DNA of 5,085 nucleotides from Candidatus Melainabacteria bacterium. GTDB taxonomy: Bacteria > Actinomycetota > Actinomycetes > Mycobacteriales > Pseudonocardiaceae. A program made the position numbers and the translations under genes. The stretch is taken from assembly GCA_903970565.1 (NCBI GenBank), contig CAJCJE010000677.1, positions 1 to 5,085 of the forward strand. The letters are read 5' to 3'. How positions within the stretch are numbered: the first letter of the stretch is position 1; the number at the start of each line of letters is the position of its first letter. Below, piece after piece: positions 1 through 5,085 of the stretch. The notes below the pieces were generated by a model. That model made no database searches, was not told the origin of the DNA, and saw nothing but the letters and a program-made list of their open reading frames with translations.

Positions 1-28
1 GACCACCAAGGACCTCGTCCTCGTGTAG
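1..28 (+). CDS. C-terminal end of upstream gene, probably PepQ (Xaa-Pro dipeptidase/aminopeptidase P family), partial
   Basis: Only the last eight codons are present, read from base 2: TTKDLVLV followed by TAG at 26-28. A tail of this kind (a threonine/lysine/aspartate turn, then a short hydrophobic strand ending the protein) is common in the M24-family proline peptidases encoded just upstream of efp in actinobacteria. The assignment rests mainly on that conserved neighbourhood, because eight residues cannot identify a family. The stop lies 50 nt before the efp start with no terminator-like hairpin between them, so the two genes are probably co-transcribed. Confidence 0.5.
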
Positions 29-78
29 CGGCGACGTGATCCGCCGTGTTCCCCAGTACAACAGGAGAAAGCGCAACC

Positions 79-642
79 GTGGCCACCACCAATGACCTCA
101 AGAACGGCCTGGTCCTGAACATCGACGGCCAGCTCTGGACCGTAACGGCGTTTCAGCACGTCAAGCCGGGTAAGGGCGGCGCGTTCGTGCGGACAACGCT
201 GAAGAACGTGCTGTCCGGCAAGGTGGTGGACCGGACCTTCAACGCCGGCCTGAAGGTGGAGACCGCGACGGTCGACCGGCGCGAGATGACCTACCTCTAC
301 AAAGAGGGCACCGACTTCGTCTTCATGGAAACCGACACCTACGAGCAGCTCACCGTGCCCGGTGCGACCGTCGCCGACGCCGCCAAGTACATGCTGGAGA
401 ACCAGAACGTGATGGTGGCCACCCACGAGGGCGTGCCGCTGTTCGTGGAAATGCCGGTCTCCGTCGAGCTGATCATCGAGCACACCGACCCCGGTCTCCA
501 GGGCGACCGCTCCACCGGTGGCACCAAGCCGGCCAAGCTGGAGACCGGCGCGGAGATCCAGGTCCCGCTGTTCGTCAGCACCGGCGAGAAGGTCAAGGTC
601 GACACCAGGGACGGACGGTACCTCGGCCGTGTCAGTGCCTGA
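79..642 (+). CDS. efp: Elongation factor P
   Basis: This is translation elongation factor P (187 aa, normal length), a cytosolic protein that enters the ribosome between the P and E sites and relieves stalling at consecutive prolines. An N-terminal KOW-like domain (about residues 1-65) is followed by two OB-fold domains. The C-terminal OB domain shows the family signature around [10 protein letters not shown] and ends [13 protein letters not shown]. The functional loop is KPGKGGAF, with K32 at its tip. The GTG start at 79 is chosen because AGGAGA (63-68) lies 10 nt upstream and the protein then begins [10 protein letters not shown] like its relatives. An in-frame ATG at 46 would add 11 residues and has no comparable site. 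One oddity is G34: the Mycobacterium, Streptomyces and Corynebacterium proteins I recall have PGKGP. No EpmA, EpmB or YmfI-type modifying gene is in the window. The identity is certain. Confidence 0.97.
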   Translation: MATTNDLKNGLVLNIDGQLWTVTAFQHVKPGKGGAFVRTTLKNVLSGKVVDRTFNAGLKVETATVDRREMTYLYKEGTDFVFMETDTYEQLTVPGATVADAAKYMLENQNVMVATHEGVPLFVEMPVSVELIIEHTDPGLQGDRSTGGTKPAKLETGAEIQVPLFVSTGEKVKVDTRDGRYLGRVSA

Positions 643-714
643 GCCTGCGTGCTCGGCGCCGGATCAGGCACCGTCGAACCTGTCATTCCGTTCCGCGCAG
701 CGTTGGGAAGCATC

Positions 715-1137
715 GTGAGTGGCGCTCGCCGCAAGGCGCGTAAGCGCGCGATCGACGTGCTCTACGAGGCCGACATCCGGGGCATCGACGCGGTGACCCT
801 GCTCGCCGACCGGGTCGGCGCACCCGATCTGCCGCCGGTCAACGACTACACCGTCACCCTGGTCGAGGGCGTGGTGGCCAACCGGGCCCGAATCGACGAG
901 CTGCTTGCCGAGCACGCCGAGGGCTGGTCGTTGCAGCGGATGCCCCCGGTCGACCTCGCCGTGCTGCGGATGGGTCTCTACGAACTGCTCTGGGCCCAGG
1001 ACGTGCCCGACCCGGTGGTCATCGACGAGGCCGTCGAACTGGCCAAGGAGCTGTCCACCGACGATTCGCCGCGCTTCGTCAACGGCGTCCTCGGCCGCAT
1101 CGCCGGCATCGCCGACCAGATCCGCGCCATTCTCTGA
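715..1137 (+). CDS. nusB: Transcription antitermination factor NusB
   Basis: NusB (140 aa, typical length) is an all-helical RNA-binding protein. With NusE (ribosomal protein S10) it binds boxA RNA and allows processive, antiterminated transcription of rRNA operons. The sequence starts with the basic helix MSGARRKARKRAIDVLYEAD, and the C-terminal half carries the family hallmarks DLAVLRMGLYEL (residues 80-91) and VIDEAVELAKELS followed by DDSPRFVNGVLGRI (residues 102-129). The GTG at 715 is chosen because it puts the basic helix at the N-terminus, as in relatives, and has GGGAAG just upstream (705-710, only 4 nt away, so a modest site). An in-frame GTG at 649 would add 22 residues unlike the family. 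The gene lies 72 nt after efp on the same strand, and this efp-nusB pairing is conserved in actinobacteria. A strong terminator-like hairpin follows 20 nt after the stop. Confidence 0.95.
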   Translation: MSGARRKARKRAIDVLYEADIRGIDAVTLLADRVGAPDLPPVNDYTVTLVEGVVANRARIDELLAEHAEGWSLQRMPPVDLAVLRMGLYELLWAQDVPDPVVIDEAVELAKELSTDDSPRFVNGVLGRIAGIADQIRAIL

Positions 1138-1157
1138 ATTCACCCGTCGACGTTCTC

Positions 1158-1195
1158 CGGTCAACCGCCGAGTGCATCAGCTCGGCGGTTGACCG
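1158..1195 (+). terminator. Probable intrinsic terminator of efp-nusB (15-bp perfect stem, no U-tract)
   Basis: Bases 1158-1172 are perfectly complementary to 1181-1195, with an 8-nt loop (TGCATCAG). The stem is GC-rich and begins 20 nt after the nusB stop. No run of T follows, which is common for actinobacterial terminators. The symmetry would also allow it to stop transcripts arriving from bldD on the other strand. Confidence 0.75.
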
Positions 1196-1443
1196 CGCGC
1201 GTCTTCCGTGCGCCGCTCCCACTTGACGACGTGCCACCGGCTTTGCCGCACATCGGTATCCGTCCGTGTCCGTCGACGTTCGGACGGCGTCGCACAGAGC
1301 GACCATCCGGGTGATCTCGGTAGCCTCCGGACGGGAAGACCACGGAGGCGGCCTGATCGATCACTCAGCGCGGTCGGCCGGGAGCAGCGGAACTGCCGGC
1401 GCGGCGATCGGCCGAGCCGGCAGAACTCGATGAGAGAAAGGGG
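1196..1443. other. Convergent intergenic region without a supported gene
   Basis: This is the rest of the 306-bp gap between the converging nusB and bldD genes. I see no reading frame with family resemblance, no tRNA-like cloverleaf and no ribosome binding site followed by a convincing start. It contains a 7-bp hairpin (GCCTCCG at 1323-1329 with CGGAGGC at 1343-1349, 13-nt loop), a 10-bp perfect palindrome TGATCGATCA (1354-1363), and the hairpin at 1393-1423 that is listed separately. Confidence 0.6.
1393..1423 (-). terminator. Candidate terminator of bldD
   Basis: CTGCCGGC (1393-1400) pairs perfectly with GCCGGCAG (1416-1423). Inside the 15-nt loop, CGG (1402-1404) can pair with CCG (1412-1414). 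The hairpin begins 20 nt beyond the bldD stop codon on the minus strand, a normal distance for an intrinsic terminator. There is no clear U-tract on that strand, so the call rests on position and stem stability. Confidence 0.5.
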
Positions 1444-1932
1444 TCACTCCTCCTTTGCCGGACGAGCCTCCGGCGGCAGAACGCCCCAGTCGATGAGCTG
1501 TTCGGTCAGCTCACCGGGGGTCATGTCGTAAATGATCGCCAGCGAGCGAAGGTCCTCGGTCCGGATGGACAGCACCTTGCCGTTGTAGTCCCCACGCTGG
1601 CTCTGGATCGTGGCGGCGTAGCGGGCAAGGGGCCCGACCTTTTCCGCTGGTAGCTGCTGCAATCGCTCCAAGTTGATGACGATTTTCGTGGCCGGCTCGG
1701 CGCCCGAGGGCACCCGGCCCTCCGGCAGCAACTCGGCGACCGGAACGCCGTAGAAGTCGGCCAGCTCAGCGAGCTTCTGCACGGTCACGGCACGGTCGCC
1801 ACGCTCGTAGGAGCCGACGACGACGGCCTTCCACCGGCCACCTGACTTCTGCTCGACGCCGTGCAGCGACAGGCCCTGCTGCTGGCGGATTCCTCGGAGC
1901 TTGGCTCCAAGCGCCTTGGCGTAGTCGCCCAT
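1444..1932 (-). CDS. bldD: BldD, c-di-GMP-responsive developmental transcription regulator
   Basis: BldD (162 aa with this start) is the master repressor that keeps sporulating actinobacteria in vegetative growth. Its DNA binding depends on dimerisation through tetrameric c-di-GMP. Residues about 1-70 form an Xre-type helix-turn-helix domain (AKLRGIRQQQGLSLHGVEQ, then SYERGDRAVTVQKLAELADFYGVPVAELLP). A variable linker leads to the C-terminal c-di-GMP domain with QRYAATIQSQ-like helix sequence (here ARYAATIQSQ). The nucleotide motif RxD-x8-RxxD is intact as R113-G-D115 and R124-T-E-D127. An ATG at 1947 would add five residues (MENRH). I prefer the ATG at 1932 because GGAGAA lies 7 nt before it and because motif numbering then falls one residue from the Streptomyces protein. 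The gene diverges from pyrR, as in Streptomyces. Autoregulation is likely, since a palindrome sits upstream. The identity is certain and the start is probable. Confidence 0.95.
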   Translation of the reverse strand: MGDYAKALGAKLRGIRQQQGLSLHGVEQKSGGRWKAVVVGSYERGDRAVTVQKLAELADFYGVPVAELLPEGRVPSGAEPATKIVINLERLQQLPAEKVGPLARYAATIQSQRGDYNGKVLSIRTEDLRSLAIIYDMTPGELTEQLIDWGVLPPEARPAKEE

Positions 1933-1939
1933 GTGACGG

Positions 1940-1945
1940 TTCTCC
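1940..1945 (-). promoter_or_regulatory. bldD ribosome binding site deciding the start
   Basis: On the minus strand this reads GGAGAA, 7 nt before the ATG at 1932-1930. It overlaps the alternative upstream ATG (1947-1945), so a ribosome using this site starts at the inner codon. The outer ATG has only a G-rich stretch (GGGGCGA) upstream. Confidence 0.7.
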
Positions 1946-2003
1946 ATTCGTTCGCCCCGTCAGTCGGTCTGGGAGAGCAACGGGGAGCCTGAGATCGATA
2001 CGC

Positions 2004-2038
2004 AGAGTAATGGTTACTCGGCGTTTCCACCAGGTCAA
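2004..2038 (-). promoter_or_regulatory. Possible bldD promoter
   Basis: On the minus strand, TTGACC (2038-2033) is a good -35 element. The downstream partner is uncertain: TAACCA begins 16 nt later and TACTCT (2009-2004) 23 nt later, so no pair has both a good -10 sequence and ideal spacing. The location, about 70-100 bp upstream of the gene and overlapping the palindrome, is sensible. Confidence 0.3.
2005..2019. promoter_or_regulatory. Perfect palindrome in the bldD promoter region, candidate BldD operator
   Basis: GAGTAA-TGG-TTACTC is a perfect 6+6 bp inverted repeat with a 3-nt spacer, centred 80 bp upstream of the bldD start. The half-sites AGTAA/TTACT resemble the AGTGA/TCAC-type half-sites reported for Streptomyces BldD, and Streptomyces BldD represses its own gene. 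The match is imperfect, so binding by BldD is an inference. The palindrome overlaps the most plausible bldD core promoter, as expected for a repressor site. Confidence 0.45.
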
Positions 2039-2102
2039 GCTGATCCCGTTGTGTCCGCAACGCGAACTTGCCGACACCACTCGGATGGCGGACGCCAAGC
2101 GT

Positions 2103-2133
2103 TTGATATTGTGCAGGTCAGAGCCGGTATTAG
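2103..2133 (+). promoter_or_regulatory. Candidate promoter of the pyr operon
   Basis: Two readings are possible. The first is an extended -10 element, TGATATTGT (2104-2112, TGn followed by TATTGT), which would start RNA near 2119. The second takes TTGATA (2103-2108) as a -35 element with TATTAG (2128-2133) as a -10 after a 19-nt spacer, starting RNA near 2140, just before the leader hairpin. Neither is decisive. This AT-rich patch stands out in a GC-rich background and lies at the right distance upstream of pyrR. Confidence 0.4.
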
Positions 2134-2141
2134 CCGAGCTC

Positions 2142-2184
2142 GACGTCCTTTAAGGACCCGTCCGGTGAGGCGGGGAAGGAGGTC
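2142..2184 (+). promoter_or_regulatory. PyrR-binding leader hairpin overlapping the pyrR ribosome binding site (translational operator)
   Basis: Bases 2157-2162 (CCCGTC) pair with 2169-2174 (GGCGGG), including one G-U pair, and close the hexaloop CGGTGA. This matches the PyrR binding-loop consensus (UCCNGNGAGGY, loop CNGNGA) known from Bacillus pyr leaders. Below a purine-rich 5' bulge (AAGGA, within 2151-2156), bases 2142-2150 pair with 2176-2184 apart from one G/G mismatch. That stem buries the whole AAGGAGG ribosome binding site (2176-2182) of pyrR. An alternative small hairpin, GTCC(2145-2148)-TTTAA-GGAC(2154-2157), competes for the same 5' strand and would free the site. PyrR-dependent translational repression of pyr genes is known in Mycobacterium smegmatis. 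Its operation here is inferred from sequence and structure. Confidence 0.82.
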
Positions 2185-2188
2185 AGAC

Positions 2189-2785
2189 GTGGCGTCACGG
2201 CAGCGTGGCGCGACGGACCCGGCCGGGCAGCGCGAGCTGCTTTCGGGTGGAGATGTCGCGCGAACCATCGCTCGAATGGCCCATCAGGTGATCGAGAAAA
2301 CCGCATTGGACGCATCCGGTGCGCCTCCGGTCGTGTTGCTCGGCATCCTCAGTCGAGGTGCGCCGCTGGCCGACAGACTGGCGGATCGGATCGCGGAGTT
2401 CAGCGGCGTTCGGCCGCCCTGTGGCACCCTCGACGTCACCCTCTATCGCGATGACCTGCGCCGCAGGCCACCGCGCGCCCTGGAATCCACCCGGCTGCCC
2501 GCTGGCGGTATCGAGGATCGGCTCGTCGTACTCGTCGACGACGTGCTGTTCTCCGGTCGCACCATCCGGGCCGCCCTTGACGCGCTGCGCGATCTGGGCA
2601 GGCCGCGCGCGGTGCAGCTGGCGGTGTTGGTCGACCGGGGCCATCGCGAGCTGCCGATCCGCGCGGACTACGTCGGCAAGAACGTGCCGACCGCGCGCAG
2701 CGAGGAGGTAGCGGTCTTGTTGGACGAGGTCGACGGCACGGACGCGGTGTTGCTGCGCAGGCCCGAGTCGGGGGCGGGCGAGTGA
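2189..2785 (+). CDS. pyrR: Bifunctional pyr operon regulator / uracil phosphoribosyltransferase PyrR
   Basis: PyrR (198 aa) has the type I phosphoribosyltransferase fold. In the family it binds pyr leader RNA when loaded with UMP, and some members also convert uracil plus PRPP to UMP. The PRPP-binding loop [12 protein letters not shown] (residues 114-125) is the clearest signature. Other family features are [13 protein letters not shown] (52-64), the DVTLYRDDL segment (82-90), the [22 protein letters not shown] segment (147-168, read as two shorter blocks) and the typical end [15 protein letters not shown]. The GTG at 2189 is chosen because the very strong AAGGAGG (2176-2182) lies 6 nt upstream. 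That same site is buried in the leader hairpin, so PyrR probably represses its own translation. The stop overlaps the pyrB start by 4 nt (GTGA), so repression should spread to the downstream genes. Confidence 0.96.
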   Translation: MASRQRGATDPAGQRELLSGGDVARTIARMAHQVIEKTALDASGAPPVVLLGILSRGAPLADRLADRIAEFSGVRPPCGTLDVTLYRDDLRRRPPRALESTRLPAGGIEDRLVVLVDDVLFSGRTIRAALDALRDLGRPRAVQLAVLVDRGHRELPIRADYVGKNVPTARSEEVAVLLDEVDGTDAVLLRRPESGAGE

Positions 2786-3726
2786 AGCACCTGCTGTCCG
2801 CGGCGGATCTCGACCGGGACACCGCGATCGGACTGCTGGACACCGCGGAGGCGCTCAAACGCACCCTGCTCGGCCGGGAGGTACGCAAGCTGCCGACCCT
2901 GCGCGGCCGGACCGTGGTCACCATGTTCTACGAGAACTCGACCAGGACCAGGGTCTCCTTCGAGGTCGCCGGCAAGTGGATGAGCGCGGACGTGATCAAC
3001 GTCTCGGCCAGCGGGTCCTCGGTGAACAAGGGGGAGTCGCTGCGGGACACCGCGCTGACCCTCGCGGCGGTCGGCGCGGACTGCGTGATCGTCCGGCACC
3101 CGGCCTCCGGCGCGGCCGACCGGCTGGCCGGCTGGCTGCGTGCCGCCGGCACCTCGGTGGTCAACGCCGGCGACGGTATGCACGAGCACCCGACCCAGGC
3201 CCTGTTGGACGCGGCGACCCTGCGCGAACGGCTCGGTGGCCTGGAGGGCAGGCGGATCGTTATCGTCGGCGACGTGCTGCACAGTCGGGTGGCCCGCTCC
3301 AACCTGCACCTGCTGCGCACGCTCGGCGCCGAGGTCGTGCTGGTCGCCCCGCCGACGCTCGCGCCGGACGGGATGACCAGGTGGCTGGACGAGGCGAAGG
3401 TGCCGATCAGCTACGACCTGGACGCCGAACTGCCCACCGCGGACGCGGTGATGCTGCTGCGCGTGCAGGCCGAGCGGATGCACGGCGGCTTCTTCCCGTC
3501 CACCCGTGAGTACTCGATCAGCTACGGCCTCTCGCAGGCCCGGCTCGGGCTGCTGCCCGAGCACGCCGTCGTCCTGCATCCGGGGCCGATGCTGCGCGGG
3601 ATGGAGATCGCCTCGCAGGTCGCGGACTCGCCGAGGGCCGCGATCACCGAACAGGTCCGCAACGGCGTGCACGTTCGGATGTCCGTGCTCTACCACCTGC
3701 TGGCCGGCGAGGAGGAAACCACCTGA
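2782..3726 (+). CDS. pyrB: Aspartate carbamoyltransferase catalytic subunit
   Basis: This enzyme (314 aa, usual length) makes N-carbamoyl-L-aspartate from carbamoyl phosphate and aspartate, the committed step of pyrimidine synthesis, in the cytosol. The carbamoyl-phosphate loop is S53-T-R-T-R57. The loop residues S80 and K83 ([12 protein letters not shown]), R105 and H134-x-H136-P-T-Q139 complete that domain. The aspartate domain has [12 protein letters not shown] (163-174), the R227-x-Q229 motif and [12 protein letters not shown] (265-276). No pyrI regulatory subunit gene follows, so this is probably a class without PyrI, as usual in actinobacteria. In the family, such enzymes may associate with dihydroorotase. 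The start is the GTG in the GTGA overlap with the pyrR stop. It has only a weak site (GGGCG) and probably depends on translational coupling. The pyrC start overlaps its stop by one base. Confidence 0.97.
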   Translation: MKHLLSAADLDRDTAIGLLDTAEALKRTLLGREVRKLPTLRGRTVVTMFYENSTRTRVSFEVAGKWMSADVINVSASGSSVNKGESLRDTALTLAAVGADCVIVRHPASGAADRLAGWLRAAGTSVVNAGDGMHEHPTQALLDAATLRERLGGLEGRRIVIVGDVLHSRVARSNLHLLRTLGAEVVLVAPPTLAPDGMTRWLDEAKVPISYDLDAELPTADAVMLLRVQAERMHGGFFPSTREYSISYGLSQARLGLLPEHAVVLHPGPMLRGMEIASQVADSPRAAITEQVRNGVHVRMSVLYHLLAGEEETT

Positions 3727-5039
3727 TGGCGACGCGGACCGTAGTGATCCGAGGCGTTCGCCCCTATGGCGAGGGCGAGCGTCTGGACGTGCTGCTCGCC
3801 GACGGGGTGATCAAACAGCTCGCCCCGGCCATCGAGATCGACGAACACCCGGACGCGACCGTCCTCGACGCGGCCGGCCAAATCCTGCTGCCCGGTTTCG
3901 TCGACCTGCACACCCACCTGCGCGAGCCGGGCCGGGAGGACACCGAGACCATCCGGACCGGCTCGGCGGCGGCGGCGCTCGGCGGGTTCACCGCGGTGTT
4001 CGCGATGGCCAACACGAATCCGGTCGCCGACAACGAGATCATCGTCGAGCACGTCTGGCGGCGGGGCCGCGAGATCGGCCTGGTCGACGTGTACCCGATC
4101 GGCGCGGTCACCGTCGGCCTCGCCGGGCAGCGACTGGCCGAGATGGGCCAGATGGCCCGCTCCCAGGCGCAGGTCCGGGTGTTCTCCGACGACGGGCACT
4201 GCGTCGCGGACCCACTGATCATGCGTAGGGCGCTGGAGTACTCCCGCGCGCTGGACGGCGTGATCGCCCAGCACGCCGAGGAGCCGAGGCTGACCGCGGG
4301 CGCGCAGGCGCACGAGGGCGAGCACGCCGCGCGCCTCGGCCTGGCCGGCTGGCCGGCCGCCGCCGAGGAGTCGATCATCGCGCGGGACTGCCTGCTGGCC
4401 GGGCACCTCGGCGCGCGGCTGCACGTCTGCCACGTGTCCACCGCGGGCGCGGCCGACGTGCTGCGCTGGGCCAAGGCCCGGCCGCACGCCGGTTCGATCT
4501 CCGCCGAGGTGACCCCGCACCACCTGCTGCTCACCGACGAGCGGCTGGCCACCTACGACCCGGTCAACAAGGTGAACCCGCCGCTGCGCACCTCGGTCGA
4601 CGTGGCCGCGCTGCGGCAGGCACTGGCCGAGGGCGTCATCGACTGCGTGGCCACCGACCACGCCCCGCACGCCGTGCAGGACAAGGACTGCGAGTGGGAC
4701 GCGGCCCGGCCCGGAATGCTCGGTCTACAGACCGCGCTGTCGGTGCTGGCCGAGGCGATGGTGAGTACCGGGCTGTTGGACTGGCGCGGTATCGCGCGGG
4801 TACTCAGTGAGCGGCCGGCGGCCATCGGTGGCCTGCCCGACCAGGGGCGGCCGATCGAGGTCGGCGAGCCGGCCAACCTGGTGCTGATCGATCCCGACGC
4901 GAGCTGGACGGTGCACGGCGCCGACCTGGCCAGCATCGCGGACAACACGCCGTATGAGGGCATGACGCTCCCGGCGAAGATAATGACCACGATCCTGCGC
5001 GGTGCCATCACCGCGCATGACGGGAAGGTGGCCGAATGA
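3726..5039 (+). CDS. pyrC: Dihydroorotase (class I)
   Basis: Dihydroorotase (437 aa, typical of the long class I enzymes) cyclises carbamoyl-aspartate to dihydroorotate. It is a metal-dependent amidohydrolase. Metal ligands and substrate residues can be seen in order: D60-L-H62-T-H64-L-R66, N96, the FSDDG motif with D155/D156, H183 (QHAEEPRL), H236 (HVCHVSTA), NPPLR at 284-288, and the catalytic D311-H-A-P-H315. The FSDDG aspartate occupies the place where the short E. coli-type enzyme has a carboxylated lysine, which fits class I. The ATG at 3726 forms TGATG with the pyrB stop, and GGAGG (3711-3715) lies 10 nt before it, so it has its own good site as well as coupling. The end overlaps the next start by 4 nt. 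All key residues are present. Confidence 0.97.
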   Translation: MATRTVVIRGVRPYGEGERLDVLLADGVIKQLAPAIEIDEHPDATVLDAAGQILLPGFVDLHTHLREPGREDTETIRTGSAAAALGGFTAVFAMANTNPVADNEIIVEHVWRRGREIGLVDVYPIGAVTVGLAGQRLAEMGQMARSQAQVRVFSDDGHCVADPLIMRRALEYSRALDGVIAQHAEEPRLTAGAQAHEGEHAARLGLAGWPAAAEESIIARDCLLAGHLGARLHVCHVSTAGAADVLRWAKARPHAGSISAEVTPHHLLLTDERLATYDPVNKVNPPLRTSVDVAALRQALAEGVIDCVATDHAPHAVQDKDCEWDAARPGMLGLQTALSVLAEAMVSTGLLDWRGIARVLSERPAAIGGLPDQGRPIEVGEPANLVLIDPDASWTVHGADLASIADNTPYEGMTLPAKIMTTILRGAITAHDGKVAE

Positions 5040-5085
5040 TTCGGCTGTTGCTCGTACTGGCGGTTCTCGTCTTCTTCCTCCTCTG
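5036..5085 (+). CDS. Start of a membrane-protein gene downstream of pyrC, partial (runs off the window)
   Basis: The ATG at 5036 forms an ATGA overlap with the pyrC stop. Sixteen codons follow before the window ends: [16 protein letters not shown]. Apart from one arginine at position 3 every residue is hydrophobic, so this is either the first transmembrane helix or an uncleaved signal anchor. In Mycobacterium and Streptomyces a conserved, uncharacterised membrane protein of under 200 residues lies between pyrC and carA, and this gene is in exactly that place. The tight overlap says it is translated with the pyr genes. Its function is unknown and cannot be judged from this fragment. Confidence 0.7.
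   Translation, partial: MIRLLLVLAVLVFFLL

Noticed and set aside
46..78. An 11-residue N-terminal extension of EF-P from the ATG at 46
   Set aside because: The extension does not resemble EF-P, and the AGGAGA site lies inside it, correctly placed for the GTG at 79.
649..714. A longer NusB starting at the GTG at 649
   Set aside because: The added 22 residues are unlike the family, and the basic NusB helix begins right after the GTG at 715.
643..714. Possible terminator or promoter in the 72-nt efp-nusB gap
   Set aside because: The only pairing found is a weak 5-bp stem (GCCTG at 643-647 with CAGGC at 665-669), and no -10/-35 pair stands out.
1208..1531. A 107-codon + strand frame running from the intergenic gap into bldD
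   Set aside because: It is Arg/Ser-rich without family resemblance, has no ribosome binding site, and its 3' part is antisense to bldD.
2047..2062. Short inverted repeat CGTTG-TGTCCG-CAACG in the divergent region
   Set aside because: It is only 5 bp per arm, does not extend, and does not overlap a recognisable promoter element. Chance is a sufficient explanation.
2051..2188. A longer PyrR starting upstream of 2189
   Set aside because: That stretch holds the candidate promoter and the PyrR-binding leader hairpin. A perfect AAGGAGG marks the start at 2189.
2668..4670. Long open frames on the minus strand opposite pyrB and pyrC (2668-3696 and 3690-4670)
   Set aside because: They lie opposite genes with every catalytic motif in place, have low-complexity Arg/Gly/His-rich translations, and are the usual by-product of high-GC codon bias.

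Overview
The window is a high-GC, gene-dense stretch of an actinobacterial chromosome. The gene order (pepQ end)-efp-nusB, then bldD on the opposite strand, then pyrR-pyrB-pyrC-(membrane protein) is the arrangement I know from Streptomyces, with the pyr part also matching Mycobacterium. The presence of BldD, and its wording (start MGDYAKALG, the c-di-GMP motif RGD-x8-RTED), suggest the order Pseudonocardiales (Saccharopolyspora/Amycolatopsis-like). That placement comes from remembered family sequences, not from a search.

Layout. Bases 1-28 are the last codons of an upstream gene, probably the PepQ/Xaa-Pro dipeptidase that normally precedes efp. efp (79-642) and nusB (715-1137) follow on the + strand and end at a perfect 15-bp inverted repeat (1158-1195), a likely intrinsic terminator without a U-tract. 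Bases 1196-1443 hold no gene I can support, only inverted repeats, one of which (1393-1423) is placed to terminate bldD. bldD (1444-1932, minus strand) converges on nusB and diverges from the pyr operon. The 256-bp divergent region (1933-2188) carries a perfect palindrome that could be a BldD site, candidate promoters in both directions, and a very clear PyrR-binding RNA hairpin whose lower stem covers the pyrR ribosome binding site. pyrR, pyrB and pyrC (2189-5039) are translationally coupled by 4-nt and 1-nt overlaps. A further gene starts inside the pyrC stop codon at 5036 and runs off the window with a hydrophobic N-terminus. In relatives this position holds an uncharacterised membrane protein, followed by carA/carB.

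How the genes work together. EF-P and NusB are housekeeping factors for translation and for rRNA transcription. BldD is the c-di-GMP-responsive master repressor of development. The pyr genes make UMP: PyrB joins carbamoyl phosphate to aspartate, PyrC closes the dihydroorotate ring, and PyrR senses the nucleotide end product and probably shuts down translation of its own operon through the leader hairpin.

There are no mobile elements, CRISPR arrays, tRNA/rRNA genes, frameshifts or signs of horizontal transfer. I did not find a previously undescribed system. The best points for a second look are the pyrR leader switch, the palindrome in the bldD promoter, and an EF-P loop that departs from the usual actinobacterial PGKGP.
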